Below, one piece after another: positions 26,823 through 36,056 of a stretch of 64,000 nt of DNA. Origin of the DNA: Glaciecola blandensis (GTDB lineage: Bacteria; Pseudomonadota; Gammaproteobacteria; Enterobacterales; Alteromonadaceae). The notes under the pieces are model-generated. The model was given only the letters and a program-made list of their open reading frames with translations, made no database searches and was not told the DNA's origin. The position numbers were made by a program, and so were the translations under genes. Each line of letters opens with the position of its first letter. Position 1 is the stretch's first letter. The stretch spans positions 868,001 to 932,000 of the forward strand of contig NZ_JAVRIE010000001.1 of NCBI RefSeq assembly GCF_031846165.1, in the 5' to 3' direction.

Positions 26823-27747
26823 GAGTCCCCTTTGAGTTTTGGTAAACCCTCAGCACAAAGCTGGCCGTCACTGAGTGTAGTTCATTTTCGATCTGTGCCT
26901 TGCTTTCGTCGGACGCTCGCCAATAAAACGGAGTCATCTGCAACAGAGCTAAGCGTATTTCGGCAGTATCTAAATTCACAGGGAAAGTGATTATTTTTTC
27001 TTCCAATAAAGAAAATCCGGCAATGCCTGCTTCCGCTACCTTATGTTTTTCAGGTTTATCATAAACCTTTTGTTTAATCTCAAACAGATGTTCACTTGCA
27101 GGTTCAACGACAATGAGTAATCCGTGATGATGAAGTATTCTTCGGTACTCGTCAGAACAACTTGGTGCAAATATTTGATATACCACATCAACAGCATTAT
27201 CTTGCAGTGGAATATTGATAGTAGAGGCGACAACCAATTGCTTATCTTTGTTCTTTTTAGCTGCCGCGATAATGGCAGCTTTAGAAATGTCATGTCCTGC
27301 GAACTGATAATTGTCCGGTAGAATAGCTGAGAGCGCATTTAAATAAAAACCTTCCCCACAGCCGGAATCGTATATTTTTATTGGGCTACCAGCACATGCA
27401 CGCGAGTTACGCGGAACCTTTAGGGGTGATTTTTTTGACTCTTCATCTCCCAGTGCAGCGTTTTCTGAATGTGACTCTCTCAGATACGTGTTTATGCACG
27501 CTGCGATACTTTCAACGAGTGGCATATAGGGAGCCGATTCGAAAAATCGCCTTCTGGCTTGCACCATACCTTCGTCATCACCGGGGGTTTTGGAGTTTTT
27601 ATGTTGCACTGGAAGTAGGTTGAAATAGCCTTGTTTGGCGCGATCAAAACTATGTTTGTTACCACACTGTAAGGTTTTATTTTCTAACTTGGCACTTGCC
27701 GAGTCGATATCTAAAAACGGGTCTTTGCACAGTGGGCATTGCCACAT
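26815..27747 (-). CDS. rlmA: 23S rRNA (guanine-N1)-methyltransferase RlmA
   Basis: 310 residues. The N-terminal zinc finger uses C4, C7, C28 and H32 (WQCPLC, LQCGNKH), followed by FDRAKQGYFNLLPVQ, typical of RlmA, and an S-adenosylmethionine motif IYDSGCGEGFY. In E. coli it methylates G745 of 23S rRNA. The protein is about 40 residues longer than the E. coli enzyme because of an extra, charged and probably disordered stretch at residues 91-123 just before the cofactor motif. Confidence 0.9.
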   Translation of the reverse strand: MWQCPLCKDPFLDIDSASAKLENKTLQCGNKHSFDRAKQGYFNLLPVQHKNSKTPGDDEGMVQARRRFFESAPYMPLVESIAACINTYLRESHSENAALGDEESKKSPLKVPRNSRACAGSPIKIYDSGCGEGFYLNALSAILPDNYQFAGHDISKAAIIAAAKKNKDKQLVVASTINIPLQDNAVDVVYQIFAPSCSDEYRRILHHHGLLIVVEPASEHLFEIKQKVYDKPEKHKVAEAGIAGFSLLEEKIITFPVNLDTAEIRLALLQMTPFYWRASDESKAQIENELHSVTASFVLRVYQNSKGTHA

Positions 27748-27850
27748 GTTGCGCCTCTATTCATAGTTAGCTGAACTTAAGGGCATGATAACATACCCTT
27801 ATTTTTGAGTAGACCGATTTTAGCTCTAAGGTAACTGAGCGCAGCGCCCC

Positions 27851-28744
27851 CTAATGTTTAAACGATTTGAAAATGCTGGAGAAATCGAGCTTTCCATTGC
27901 CAGCATTACCATGTAGTTGAAACAATGACTTGGCAAGCGCTCCCATTGGCGTCACAGAATTATGCTGACTCGCGGTATTCATAGCTAAGCCTAGATCTTT
28001 GTTCATTAGATCAACCATAAAGCCACCTTGATAGTTATTTGATGATGGCACAGTTTCCATCACACCTGGACAAGGGTTATAAAGCTCTAACGTCCAATTT
28101 CGACCTGAACTTTGCAGCATAATGTCTGACATCACCTTAGGGTCAAGACCATTATCAATCGCCATTTGCAGAGCTTCAGAGGTACCCGCCATCAAAATCG
28201 CCAACAGCATATTGTTGCATATCTTAGCGACTTGACCGGCGCCAACCGCGCCAGCATGGAAAATATTTTTCCCCATGTTCTCCAGCACTGGTTTCGCCTG
28301 TTGAAAATCAGCTTCATGTCCACCCACTATAAATGTCAGCGTGCCAGCAGCAGCCCCGGCAACGCCACCAGACACAGGCGCGTCAACAAAGCGATGACCG
28401 CTATCATTTAACTTTCGGCCAATAGAAATTGCCGCATTTGATTCAATGGTACTGCAGTCGATAAACAGTGCATTGGCTTGTATATTTTCTACAAGCCCTT
28501 GTGGACCGAAATACAGTGATTCAACGTGCTTTCCTGCAGGCAGCATCGAGATAACTATTTGAGCACCCTCGCAAGCTTGAGCTGGCGTGTCTGCCCCTAT
28601 TGCGCCAACATCAACCAGACTTTTTACCTGCGCTTCTACAAGATCATAAACGCTGACTTGAAAACCAGCCGATACTAAGTTTTTAGCCATCGAAGCGCCC
28701 ATGTTACCTAAACCAAAAAACGCAATTTTTGTATTATTATTCAT
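27851..28744 (-). CDS. mmsB: 3-hydroxyisobutyrate dehydrogenase
   Basis: 297 residues. NAD-binding motif AFFGLGNMGASMAKNL, the FIDCSTI and DAPVSGGVAGAAAGTL motifs, and the catalytic lysine segment GAGQVAKICNNMLL. It oxidises 3-hydroxyisobutyrate to methylmalonate semialdehyde, the substrate of MmsA in the same operon. Last gene of the operon; 38 bp separate it from the upstream hydrolase gene. Confidence 0.94.
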   Translation of the reverse strand: MNNNTKIAFFGLGNMGASMAKNLVSAGFQVSVYDLVEAQVKSLVDVGAIGADTPAQACEGAQIVISMLPAGKHVESLYFGPQGLVENIQANALFIDCSTIESNAAISIGRKLNDSGHRFVDAPVSGGVAGAAAGTLTFIVGGHEADFQQAKPVLENMGKNIFHAGAVGAGQVAKICNNMLLAILMAGTSEALQMAIDNGLDPKVMSDIMLQSSGRNWTLELYNPCPGVMETVPSSNNYQGGFMVDLMNKDLGLAMNTASQHNSVTPMGALAKSLFQLHGNAGNGKLDFSSIFKSFKH

Positions 28745-28782
28745 CGTTCTAGCCTTTTTTATTCAATTATCACCACAAACGC

Positions 28783-30015
28783 CTAGTTGGCCGTAAGCAC
28801 TGAGTCAATGTGTAGTAGCGGGTTTTCACTCACGTCAAAATACGTAAAGTGCGAAGCAATAAAGCTTGCAGGCACATCGCCCCACTCTGTGTAACGCCAC
28901 TTAGCCTGACGGTCTTTGTCAATCAGCAAGGCTCGCACGCCCTCTTGAAACTCACCGTGCATGCTACATGACACTGCAATATTTATTTCTTGCTGAAAGC
29001 AAGCCGCTAAACTCAAATCTCTACCTCTGCGTAGTTGTTCAACCACAAGATGGGCCGTAATTGGACTACCACGTTGCAGGCCTTTCAGTGCTTTTTGCAA
29101 CCAAACATTGTCTTCATGCTGACTCGCAATCTCTTTGAGTGCTTGTTCTATATCCTGCACACCATTCACATCTGCAAATGACGCGAAAGCATCTTTAAAT
29201 GGCGGCAATTTACCGCTTAAGCCTTCTAATTCCGGACTTTGGGATTCAGGGCTCACCTGTAAATCATCCAATATCGCAGACACATCTTGATCAGCTAATT
29301 GAGGACTTCTGAGCAGGTGTTCGACAAGCTGTGGTAGCACACTTGAGTGCAAGACATGCTTAGCAAGGCCAAGAAACAACGCATCCTTAGCATTGATGCT
29401 AGCGCCCGTTAAACCTAGGAACAGGCCCATCCCTGTTGGCATTTTATTTAGAAAATAACTCCCACCAACATCAGGGAACAATCCTATGGTGATCTCGGGC
29501 ATGGCGATATGTGAGGTTTCGGTAACGATGGCGTGCTTCGCAGCAGCAAATAAACCCAATCCTCCCCCCATGACGATACCTGTACCCCAACAAACTATTG
29601 GCTTGGGATATTGGCTAATAAAGTAATCTAGCTGATACTCTTGGGTAAAAAAGTCTTGTATAAAACCAGGCGCCTTATCCAAAGTGTCATTAGGCGCAAG
29701 GTTTTCTTGTTCTCGTTGCTCCTGCATGGCGCGATGCATTGATACGACATCGCCGCCAGCGCAGAATGCCTTCTCGCCCTCACCTAATAGCAAAACAGCA
29801 GATACCGATACATCTTTTTGCCATTCACTTAAGAAGCCGGTGAGCACTTGTACCATTTCCAAATCCAGTGCATTAAGTGCTTTTGGCTTATTAAGACGTA
29901 ATACCCCAAGAAATGTATTGCCTTGCTCCCTAGGCAACAAATGCGCTGTTACGGGAGCATCAATATGACTATTTGGTGCAAGTTTGGCACCTGAGAGCCA
30001 ATCTTTCTCTAACAT
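28783..30015 (-). CDS. 3-hydroxyisobutyryl-CoA hydrolase (crotonase family)
   Basis: 410 residues, too long for a simple enoyl-CoA hydratase. Crotonase features: LNRPKALNALDLEM-like opening (LNKPKALNALDLEMV), oxyanion-hole segments GEKAFCAGGDVVSMH and GGGLGLFAAAKHAIV, and the hydrolase-specific PEITIGLFPDVGGSYFL with Glu and Asp. It splits 3-hydroxyisobutyryl-CoA to free acid for MmsB. Some members also act as hydratases. It starts 8 bp after the acyl-CoA dehydrogenase stop. Confidence 0.88.
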   Translation of the reverse strand: MLEKDWLSGAKLAPNSHIDAPVTAHLLPREQGNTFLGVLRLNKPKALNALDLEMVQVLTGFLSEWQKDVSVSAVLLLGEGEKAFCAGGDVVSMHRAMQEQREQENLAPNDTLDKAPGFIQDFFTQEYQLDYFISQYPKPIVCWGTGIVMGGGLGLFAAAKHAIVTETSHIAMPEITIGLFPDVGGSYFLNKMPTGMGLFLGLTGASINAKDALFLGLAKHVLHSSVLPQLVEHLLRSPQLADQDVSAILDDLQVSPESQSPELEGLSGKLPPFKDAFASFADVNGVQDIEQALKEIASQHEDNVWLQKALKGLQRGSPITAHLVVEQLRRGRDLSLAACFQQEINIAVSCSMHGEFQEGVRALLIDKDRQAKWRYTEWGDVPASFIASHFTYFDVSENPLLHIDSVLTAN

Positions 30016-30023
30016 AATAGTCC

Positions 30024-31178
30024 CTACAATATTTCAGTGTCTGACGATACCAAACGGCGACCAATGATAACCCGCATGATTTCATTCGTACCTTCGAGGA
30101 TTTGGTGCACTCGCACATCTCTAACGTGACGCTCTAGTGGATATTCTTTGATGTAGCCATAGCCGCCGTGTATTTGCAGCGCCTGATTACAAACCTCAAA
30201 GCCGACATCTGTCGCAAAACGTTTCGCCATGGCGCAATACGTGCTTTTGTCAGCGTGGTTATTATCAACCTTGTTAGCCGCCAACCGAACCATTTGGCGC
30301 GCCGCTACTAATTCAGTGGCCATATCAGCTAGTTTGAATTGAAGTGCTTGAAAGCTCGCTAAAGGCTTTCCGAACTGAGAGCGCTCTTGCATATACGCCT
30401 GAGCTGTATTCAATGCTTGTTGTGCCGTGCCAATTGAACAAGTTGCAATATTTACACGGCCTCCATCCAATCCTTGCATAGCAAATTTGAAACCTTCACC
30501 TTCATTACCTAATAAAGCAGTGTTGTCTACTTGCACGTTATCAAACGTAATCATGCGAGTTGGTTGGGCATTCCAACCCATTTTCTCTTCCGCTTTACCA
30601 TACTCAATACCTTCGGCATCGGCTGGGACAACAAAAGCCGATACACCGCCCGGTCCGGCTTCACCGGTTCTTGCCATTACTACCAGTACTTGAGTTGCTC
30701 CAGCACCAGAAATAAAGACTTTAGAGCCATTCAATAAGTAGCCTTTGTCATTCTTTTTTGCACTGGTGCGAAGCGAAGCAGCATCAGAACCCGAGCCAGG
30801 CTCTGTTAGGCAGTAACTTGCTATTTTTTCACCCGCTACCAGACTCTCCATCCACTCACTTTTCACTTCCGTGGTGCCCCACGTTGCTATCATCCAAGTG
30901 GCCATGTTGTGTATCGTCAGCATCGCGGTTGTTGTGGTACATCCCATTGAAAGCTGCTCAAATATGATGGATGAATCTAGGCGAGAAAGGCCTAAACCGC
31001 CTTCACTCTCGGGCGTGTAGAGGCCACAAAAGCCTAATTCACCCGCTTTCTGAATCGCTTCGATCGGAAAGTAATGGTCAGCATCCCATTTCGCTGCATT
31101 TGGCGCTAATTCTTGGTCTGCAAACTGTTTTGCTGTTTCAGCGAAGGCCTTTTGATCTTCGGTCATTTCAAAATTCAT
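30024..31178 (-). CDS. Acyl-CoA dehydrogenase, probably isobutyryl-CoA
   Basis: 384 residues of the FAD acyl-CoA dehydrogenase family. Motifs CLTEPGSGSDAASLRTSA, HGGYGYIKEYPLERHVRD and, near the end, HQILEGTNEIMR with the catalytic Glu. Isobutyryl-CoA specificity is inferred from its place between mmsA and the hydroxyisobutyryl-CoA hydrolase. It oxidises isobutyryl-CoA to methacrylyl-CoA. Confidence 0.92.
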   Translation of the reverse strand: MNFEMTEDQKAFAETAKQFADQELAPNAAKWDADHYFPIEAIQKAGELGFCGLYTPESEGGLGLSRLDSSIIFEQLSMGCTTTTAMLTIHNMATWMIATWGTTEVKSEWMESLVAGEKIASYCLTEPGSGSDAASLRTSAKKNDKGYLLNGSKVFISGAGATQVLVVMARTGEAGPGGVSAFVVPADAEGIEYGKAEEKMGWNAQPTRMITFDNVQVDNTALLGNEGEGFKFAMQGLDGGRVNIATCSIGTAQQALNTAQAYMQERSQFGKPLASFQALQFKLADMATELVAARQMVRLAANKVDNNHADKSTYCAMAKRFATDVGFEVCNQALQIHGGYGYIKEYPLERHVRDVRVHQILEGTNEIMRVIIGRRLVSSDTEIL

Positions 31179-31210
31179 ACGTCAGTCTCCTTATCATCTT
31201 CCAAATGCGA

Positions 31211-32701
31211 TTACTTAAGTTCAATCGTCATATTAGGGCCAGAAGGAATATCGTCATCTAACCAACGAGCAGTAATGGTTTTAGTCTCAGTGTAGAAGCG
31301 CACAGCTTGCTTTCCGTAAGCATGAAGATCGCCATAGAATGAGTTTTTCCAACCTGTGAAAGAGAAGAAAGGAAGCGGCACTGGAATAGGCACGTTAATA
31401 CCAACTTGCCCTACTTCTATATCGCTTTGATACTTACGAGCAGCTGCGCCACTAGCAGTGAATATCGATGTACCGTTGCCGTAAGGATTAGCATTAACTA
31501 GTTTAATTGCGTCTTCTAATGAGTCGACAACCATACAGCACAATACGGGTCCAAAGATTTCTTCTTGGTAGATACTCATCTCTGCTTTTACATCGCTAAA
31601 CACAGTTGGACCAACCCAGTTACCTTTTTCGTAGCCTTCAAGGGTAAACTCACTGCCATCAACTAGGCATGTAGCGCCTTGTTCTTTGCCTTCTGCAATC
31701 AATTTCAACACTTTTGCTTTTGCTTGTGGGCTTATCAACGGGCCAAAACCTGCATCTTTGTCGTCCCATAAACCCGGCTTCACTTCACCAATACGCTGAG
31801 CTAATTCAGGGATCCATTCTGCGCTATCGCCAACGAAAACGGCTACAGAAATTGCCATACAACGCTGGCCAGCAGCACCGACACTTGCACCAACAAGGTT
31901 ATTCAATACAAACTCTTTGTTTGCATCCGGCATAATCACAGAGTGATTTTTAGCACCCGCGAAACATTGTGCACGCTTCATGTTGTCTGTTGCTGTTTTA
32001 TAAATATGTTGACCCACTGGCACACTACCTACGAATGACACGGCTTTAATCGCATCATGATTCAGTAAATAGTTCACCTGGTCCTTTCCACCATGAATCA
32101 CGTTCAATAAGCCTTTCGGTGCACCTGCTTGCAAAAACAATTCAGCTAACTTCATTGGCGTTTTTGGATCTTGTTCAGATGGCTTCAGGATAAAGGTGTT
32201 ACCACACGCAATTGCCATTGGAAACATCCACAAAGGGATCATGGCTGGGAAATTGAATGGCGTAATACCTAAGCAAACACCTAGGGGTTGAATCATGCTG
32301 TACGTGTCAATGTTGGTCGCAACATTTTCAACTGTCTCACCCATCATCATTGAACAAACATTGGCTGCTTGCTCAACCACTTCGATACCACGCCAAACAT
32401 CGCCTTTTGCATCAGCAAATGTTTTACCTGTTTCTTCCGACAGAATCGTCGCTATTTCGTCATGGTTTTCTTTTAATAGATGTTGGTAGCGCATCATTAC
32501 TCTGGCGCGTTCGGGAACCGGTACTTTTTTCCAAGTTTTAAACGCTGTTTCAGCGCTCTTAATAGCATCTTCAAGTTCGCTTGTTGTTGCACAAGGTGCA
32601 AGCGCGATCACTTCGTTATTAGCTGGGTTGGTCACTTCAATGAATTGAGTTGCCGCAGACGGTGTAAATTCACCGTTAATCAATTGTGCTATTTTGTTCA
32701 T
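31211..32701 (-). CDS. mmsA: Methylmalonate-semialdehyde dehydrogenase (CoA-acylating)
   Basis: 496 residues. Aldehyde dehydrogenase family with MmsA-specific segments ITPFNFPAMIPLWMFPMAI, SFVGSVPVGQHIY, catalytic Cys in GQRCMAISVAVFVG and the C-terminal FFSFTGWKNSFYGD. It converts methylmalonate semialdehyde to propionyl-CoA, the end of valine breakdown. First gene of the four-gene minus-strand operon. A LiuR-type palindrome lies 82-99 bp upstream of the start. Confidence 0.95.
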   Translation of the reverse strand: MNKIAQLINGEFTPSAATQFIEVTNPANNEVIALAPCATTSELEDAIKSAETAFKTWKKVPVPERARVMMRYQHLLKENHDEIATILSEETGKTFADAKGDVWRGIEVVEQAANVCSMMMGETVENVATNIDTYSMIQPLGVCLGITPFNFPAMIPLWMFPMAIACGNTFILKPSEQDPKTPMKLAELFLQAGAPKGLLNVIHGGKDQVNYLLNHDAIKAVSFVGSVPVGQHIYKTATDNMKRAQCFAGAKNHSVIMPDANKEFVLNNLVGASVGAAGQRCMAISVAVFVGDSAEWIPELAQRIGEVKPGLWDDKDAGFGPLISPQAKAKVLKLIAEGKEQGATCLVDGSEFTLEGYEKGNWVGPTVFSDVKAEMSIYQEEIFGPVLCCMVVDSLEDAIKLVNANPYGNGTSIFTASGAAARKYQSDIEVGQVGINVPIPVPLPFFSFTGWKNSFYGDLHAYGKQAVRFYTETKTITARWLDDDIPSGPNMTIELK

Positions 32702-32782
32702 GCTAAACCTTTAAATGATTCATCCGATATAATATTGAATGGTAAATATAGACGTTATGGCACTACAGTAAACAAGCATGCC

Positions 32783-32800
32783 CTTTACGTAAACGTAAAG
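32783..32800. promoter_or_regulatory. Candidate LiuR operator upstream of mmsA
   Basis: CTTTACG and CGTAAAG form a perfect inverted repeat around TAAA. The form TTTACGTAAACGTAAA matches, from memory, the site of LiuR, the MerR-family regulator of branched-chain amino acid catabolism in gammaproteobacteria. No liuR gene is in the window. Confidence 0.7.
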
Positions 32801-32883
32801 TGTAGTTGAGCGACGCACCGCTTGTAAAGTAATTGTTACGGGTTAGTAAAGATTAGCAAGGCAATCCCCTGCAAGGTTTACCT

Positions 32884-34647
32884 ATGTATTGCAGTGAATA
32901 CCCAAATTTGATGGATTTTTACGCAATGAGAATGCAAAACAACACGTGGCTTGATATGCTCCAATCTCGGAATTTGGAATCGAAATACATGGCTACTAAC
33001 AAAACTAAGATCGCAATTGTAGAAGACAACGCTACCGCAAGAATGAATTTGCGCAGTAACTTAATGTCGCTTGGCGACTTCGATATTGCAAGCTACAGCA
33101 ACGGCAAAGAGCTGAGAAATGGTCTTAGAACAATTGAATTCGATATCGTTGTGACTGACTTTCACTTAGGGCAGAGTAAAAACGGTGTCGAGTGGATTCA
33201 GTATCTGACAGAAGGTAAGTTAATCAAACCTTCCACTGGCCTTGTTTTCCTGACCTCAGATAGACTCCCACGAACCATCAGTCAAATTTTAGATATTCAT
33301 CCCGACATTTTAATCATTAAGCCCTACACTCTAAAAACATTGCATTCATCAATGTTGCATTACTTGGCTGTACGCAGAAAAATTAAACCCGCATTAGAAT
33401 TTCTGGATAATGAACAACCGAACAAAGCACTCAAGTTCATCGACAATATGCTCACAGATGACCTGAGCAAGCGCACACGAGCAGACCTAATTAAATTGAA
33501 AGGCCGTTTGCTAATCAGCGAACAGCGCTACACTGAATCGGCCGCCCTATACAGTGACATCCTTGAAAAGAGTTCGAATGTATTGTGGGCACATTGGGGT
33601 CTTATAAAAAGTGAATTCATGGCGGGTCAATGGCGCCACTGCCAGTCAATGTTAGACAGCTTGATCACGGAACAGCTAACTAAAGACAAAGCATATGAAT
33701 GGATGGCTTGCGTCGAAATTGGAAAAGAAAACTTCACAACAGCCGAACGCTTGTTAGATAACATCAAAGAAAATGACCTCACTATTCCTGCGACAAAATT
33801 AAAAGTACTCGCTTATAAAATGCAAGGACGAAGCGAAGAAGCGATTCGTCTGCTTGAAAAGAAACGCCAGAGTAATTTTACTGTAAAAGAGCGTTTCGAT
33901 GAATACACAATAGAACTGGCACGTTATCATTTGCAATTAGCAGAAAACTCAGCTGTGAATGATAGAGCACCTAAGCTCCATGCCGCCAAATGTTTAATTG
34001 GTAACGCGAATAGAACGATTCTTGATCAACAAACCCAGCATCAGCGCGACTACATGCTGGCTTTCGCTAGTATTTTAGAAGGTGATAAGCAACGCGCTGA
34101 GCGCATAGTGCAAGATAAGACTGTGAATGATGCGAAGAATGCAAAAATCGCGTCGATGGTTGATGCAATCAAAGTCTGGTTTAATCTAGGGAATACAGAG
34201 AAAGCCAAAGAAATTTGGAACGAATGTGATCGCAAACTCTCTGCGAAAGACGACCAAATAGACCAGATCTTGGCAGACAATCTCATTTTTGAAACCGAAA
34301 AGTCACTTGGTTTTGCAGAAGAAAAAGCCAAGAAAATCAACGACCAGGGCATGGTATATTACCTTGCCAATCAACTCCAAGAAGCTATCGATTTATTCTA
34401 TAAAGCCCGATTGCTTTGCCCCGAAGTACCTGCTTTTACTTTGAACTTGTTGCAATGTTTAAGCGATATCAAAAAAGCAGAGTACAAAGACCAGCAAGCA
34501 CTCATGCTAGTTGAAGAGCTTCGCGACAAACCCTTATCAAGTTCTAACGAGAAGCGTTTCAAAATCATTCAACAGAAATTAAAAGCTAACCCTGAAATCT
34601 ATAAGATCCATGATGTAGAGGATGATATTTCCATCAATGTCGCTTAG
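32884..34647 (+). CDS. Receiver-TPR response regulator (paralogue of the 11861 gene)
   Basis: 587 residues. The receiver starts about residue 42 (KIAIVEDNATARMNLRSNL), with acceptor Asp in VVTDFHLGQ and Lys in LIIKPYTLK; the rest is helical TPR-like sequence (EQRYTESAALYSDILEKS, NQLQEAIDLFYKARLLCPE). The layout and many residues match the gene at 11861, so they are paralogues. Start is ambiguous: ATG 32884 has AAGG 8 nt upstream, whereas ATG 32989 (MATNKTKIAI) starts nearer the domain. No kinase lies beside it. Confidence 0.85.
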   Translation: MYCSEYPNLMDFYAMRMQNNTWLDMLQSRNLESKYMATNKTKIAIVEDNATARMNLRSNLMSLGDFDIASYSNGKELRNGLRTIEFDIVVTDFHLGQSKNGVEWIQYLTEGKLIKPSTGLVFLTSDRLPRTISQILDIHPDILIIKPYTLKTLHSSMLHYLAVRRKIKPALEFLDNEQPNKALKFIDNMLTDDLSKRTRADLIKLKGRLLISEQRYTESAALYSDILEKSSNVLWAHWGLIKSEFMAGQWRHCQSMLDSLITEQLTKDKAYEWMACVEIGKENFTTAERLLDNIKENDLTIPATKLKVLAYKMQGRSEEAIRLLEKKRQSNFTVKERFDEYTIELARYHLQLAENSAVNDRAPKLHAAKCLIGNANRTILDQQTQHQRDYMLAFASILEGDKQRAERIVQDKTVNDAKNAKIASMVDAIKVWFNLGNTEKAKEIWNECDRKLSAKDDQIDQILADNLIFETEKSLGFAEEKAKKINDQGMVYYLANQLQEAIDLFYKARLLCPEVPAFTLNLLQCLSDIKKAEYKDQQALMLVEELRDKPLSSSNEKRFKIIQQKLKANPEIYKIHDVEDDISINVA

Positions 34648-34747
34648 TACATTGAGGTAAATTATATTTATAGTTCACTATAGTCACAAATATAGCGACC
34701 TTATTTTGTTTATTGCTACAATAACAAAAAACAAAAAAGGAAGTACT

Positions 34748-35233
34748 ATGTCTACCATTTATGATTTTGATTACACATCCAACAGTGGCGAAACGATAGC
34801 ATTCAAGCAATACGAAGGGAAAGTGCTACTCATCGTTAACACAGCCAGCAAGTGCGGGTTTACTCCTCAATATGATGGCTTAGAAGCGCTTTACAAATCA
34901 CACAAAGAGAATGGTCTTGAAGTGATTGGTTTCCCATGCGACCAGTTTGGTCATCAAGAACCAGGCAGTGATGACGAAATCGCACAATTCTGCGAAATGC
35001 GTTTTAATCTCTCCTTCCCCCTATCAAAAAAAATTGACGTTAATGGTGAGGATGCAGCGCCAGTTTACAAAATGCTAAAAGATGAAGCGCCTGGTGTGCT
35101 TGGTACGAAGCGAATCAAATGGAACTTCACAAAATTTTTGATTAACAAGGAAGGTAAGGTAGTCAAGCGTTACAGCCCCACCACAAAACCGGAACAAATC
35201 GAAAAAGATATCCTAAATCTTCTAGCAGCCTAA
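34748..35233 (+). CDS. Glutathione peroxidase family protein (cysteine type)
   Basis: 161 residues. Peroxidatic Cys in NTASKCGFTPQYDGLE, Gln in GFPCDQFGHQEPG and Trp in KWNFTKFLI make the family tetrad. It reduces peroxides, probably with thioredoxin or glutathione. The ATG at 34748 has AAGGA upstream; the 14 codons before it in the open frame have no homology. Its 3' end meets cmoM within 3 bp. Confidence 0.93.
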   Translation: MSTIYDFDYTSNSGETIAFKQYEGKVLLIVNTASKCGFTPQYDGLEALYKSHKENGLEVIGFPCDQFGHQEPGSDDEIAQFCEMRFNLSFPLSKKIDVNGEDAAPVYKMLKDEAPGVLGTKRIKWNFTKFLINKEGKVVKRYSPTTKPEQIEKDILNLLAA

Positions 35234-35236
35234 GCA

Positions 35237-36037
35237 TCAGATTGACTCGGGGCGCTCAAGCATCAAGTGAAAGTACTTACCCAACCACAAGAATGGTTCC
35301 TCACTTGAATGTTTGAGCTCTAATTCAAACAAAACATCATACTCATCAATTTGCTTATTGCGGTCATGCAGATAATCATGAAAGCACCGTATGCCAGCCT
35401 TGTGTCGAATAATGTAGTCGCGGTAGTGCTCTTGCAAAAAATTGATAATCTCTTGTGGCCTCTGAGCATTATGAGGGTTCAAACGGACCTGATTACGGAT
35501 ATTCAACCCTTTATTAATATAATCAAAATTCCCCCATATCGCATTATTGAACAAAGCTGCGTCACGATTGAAGAAGCTTAAGGATAAGGTACCTCCGGGC
35601 TTTAACAAAGAACACAAGTGGTGAAGCAGCCTTTTCGGTTCATTCACCCACTCGAGTACCGCATGACACAACACTAAATCATAGCTTGCCGGTTCTAATG
35701 CTTCTATCTCACTATGGATGATGGTGCACTTGTTGTACTCAGCTAAACGTTGTTTCGCAATGTCGAGCACCTCTTCCGATCCATCACACAGCGTCACGCG
35801 ATGTCCTTGTTGACAGAACGGCAAGGTCATCATGCCTGTGCCCCCGCCAGCATCGAGTACACTGAGTTCCTTTTCTGAATGGATAAAATCGCTCAGAAAA
35901 TGCAGTAGTAACTGGTGTCTAATTTTGCCTTTACTGGTGCCGTAAATGTTCTTATCAAACTTATTCGCTATGCCATCGAAGAAAGTATCTTGTTTTACTG
36001 TAGTTGCCGCTACAGCTTGTTTTTTCTTCTTAGTCAC
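35237..36037 (-). CDS. cmoM: tRNA 5-carboxymethoxyuridine methyltransferase CmoM
   Basis: 266 residues. It matches E. coli CmoM (SmtA) along its length: FDGIANKFDKNIYGTSKGKI, the cofactor motif LDAGGGTGMMTLPF, LCHAVLEWVNEP and GIRCFHDYLHDRNKQ. It methylates carboxymethoxyuridine at position 34 of certain tRNAs to the methyl ester. A Lys-rich N-terminal extension of about 15 residues is extra. It lies 19 bp after the Nif3-like gene, so likely one operon. Confidence 0.92.
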   Translation of the reverse strand: MTKKKKQAVAATTVKQDTFFDGIANKFDKNIYGTSKGKIRHQLLLHFLSDFIHSEKELSVLDAGGGTGMMTLPFCQQGHRVTLCDGSEEVLDIAKQRLAEYNKCTIIHSEIEALEPASYDLVLCHAVLEWVNEPKRLLHHLCSLLKPGGTLSLSFFNRDAALFNNAIWGNFDYINKGLNIRNQVRLNPHNAQRPQEIINFLQEHYRDYIIRHKAGIRCFHDYLHDRNKQIDEYDVLFELELKHSSEEPFLWLGKYFHLMLERPESI

Positions 36038-36056
36038 TTCACGCTCTTTATTATCA

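Noticed and set aside
34706..34747. Upstream start for glutathione peroxidase
   Set aside because: The ATG at 34748 has AAGGA upstream and begins the homologous sequence.
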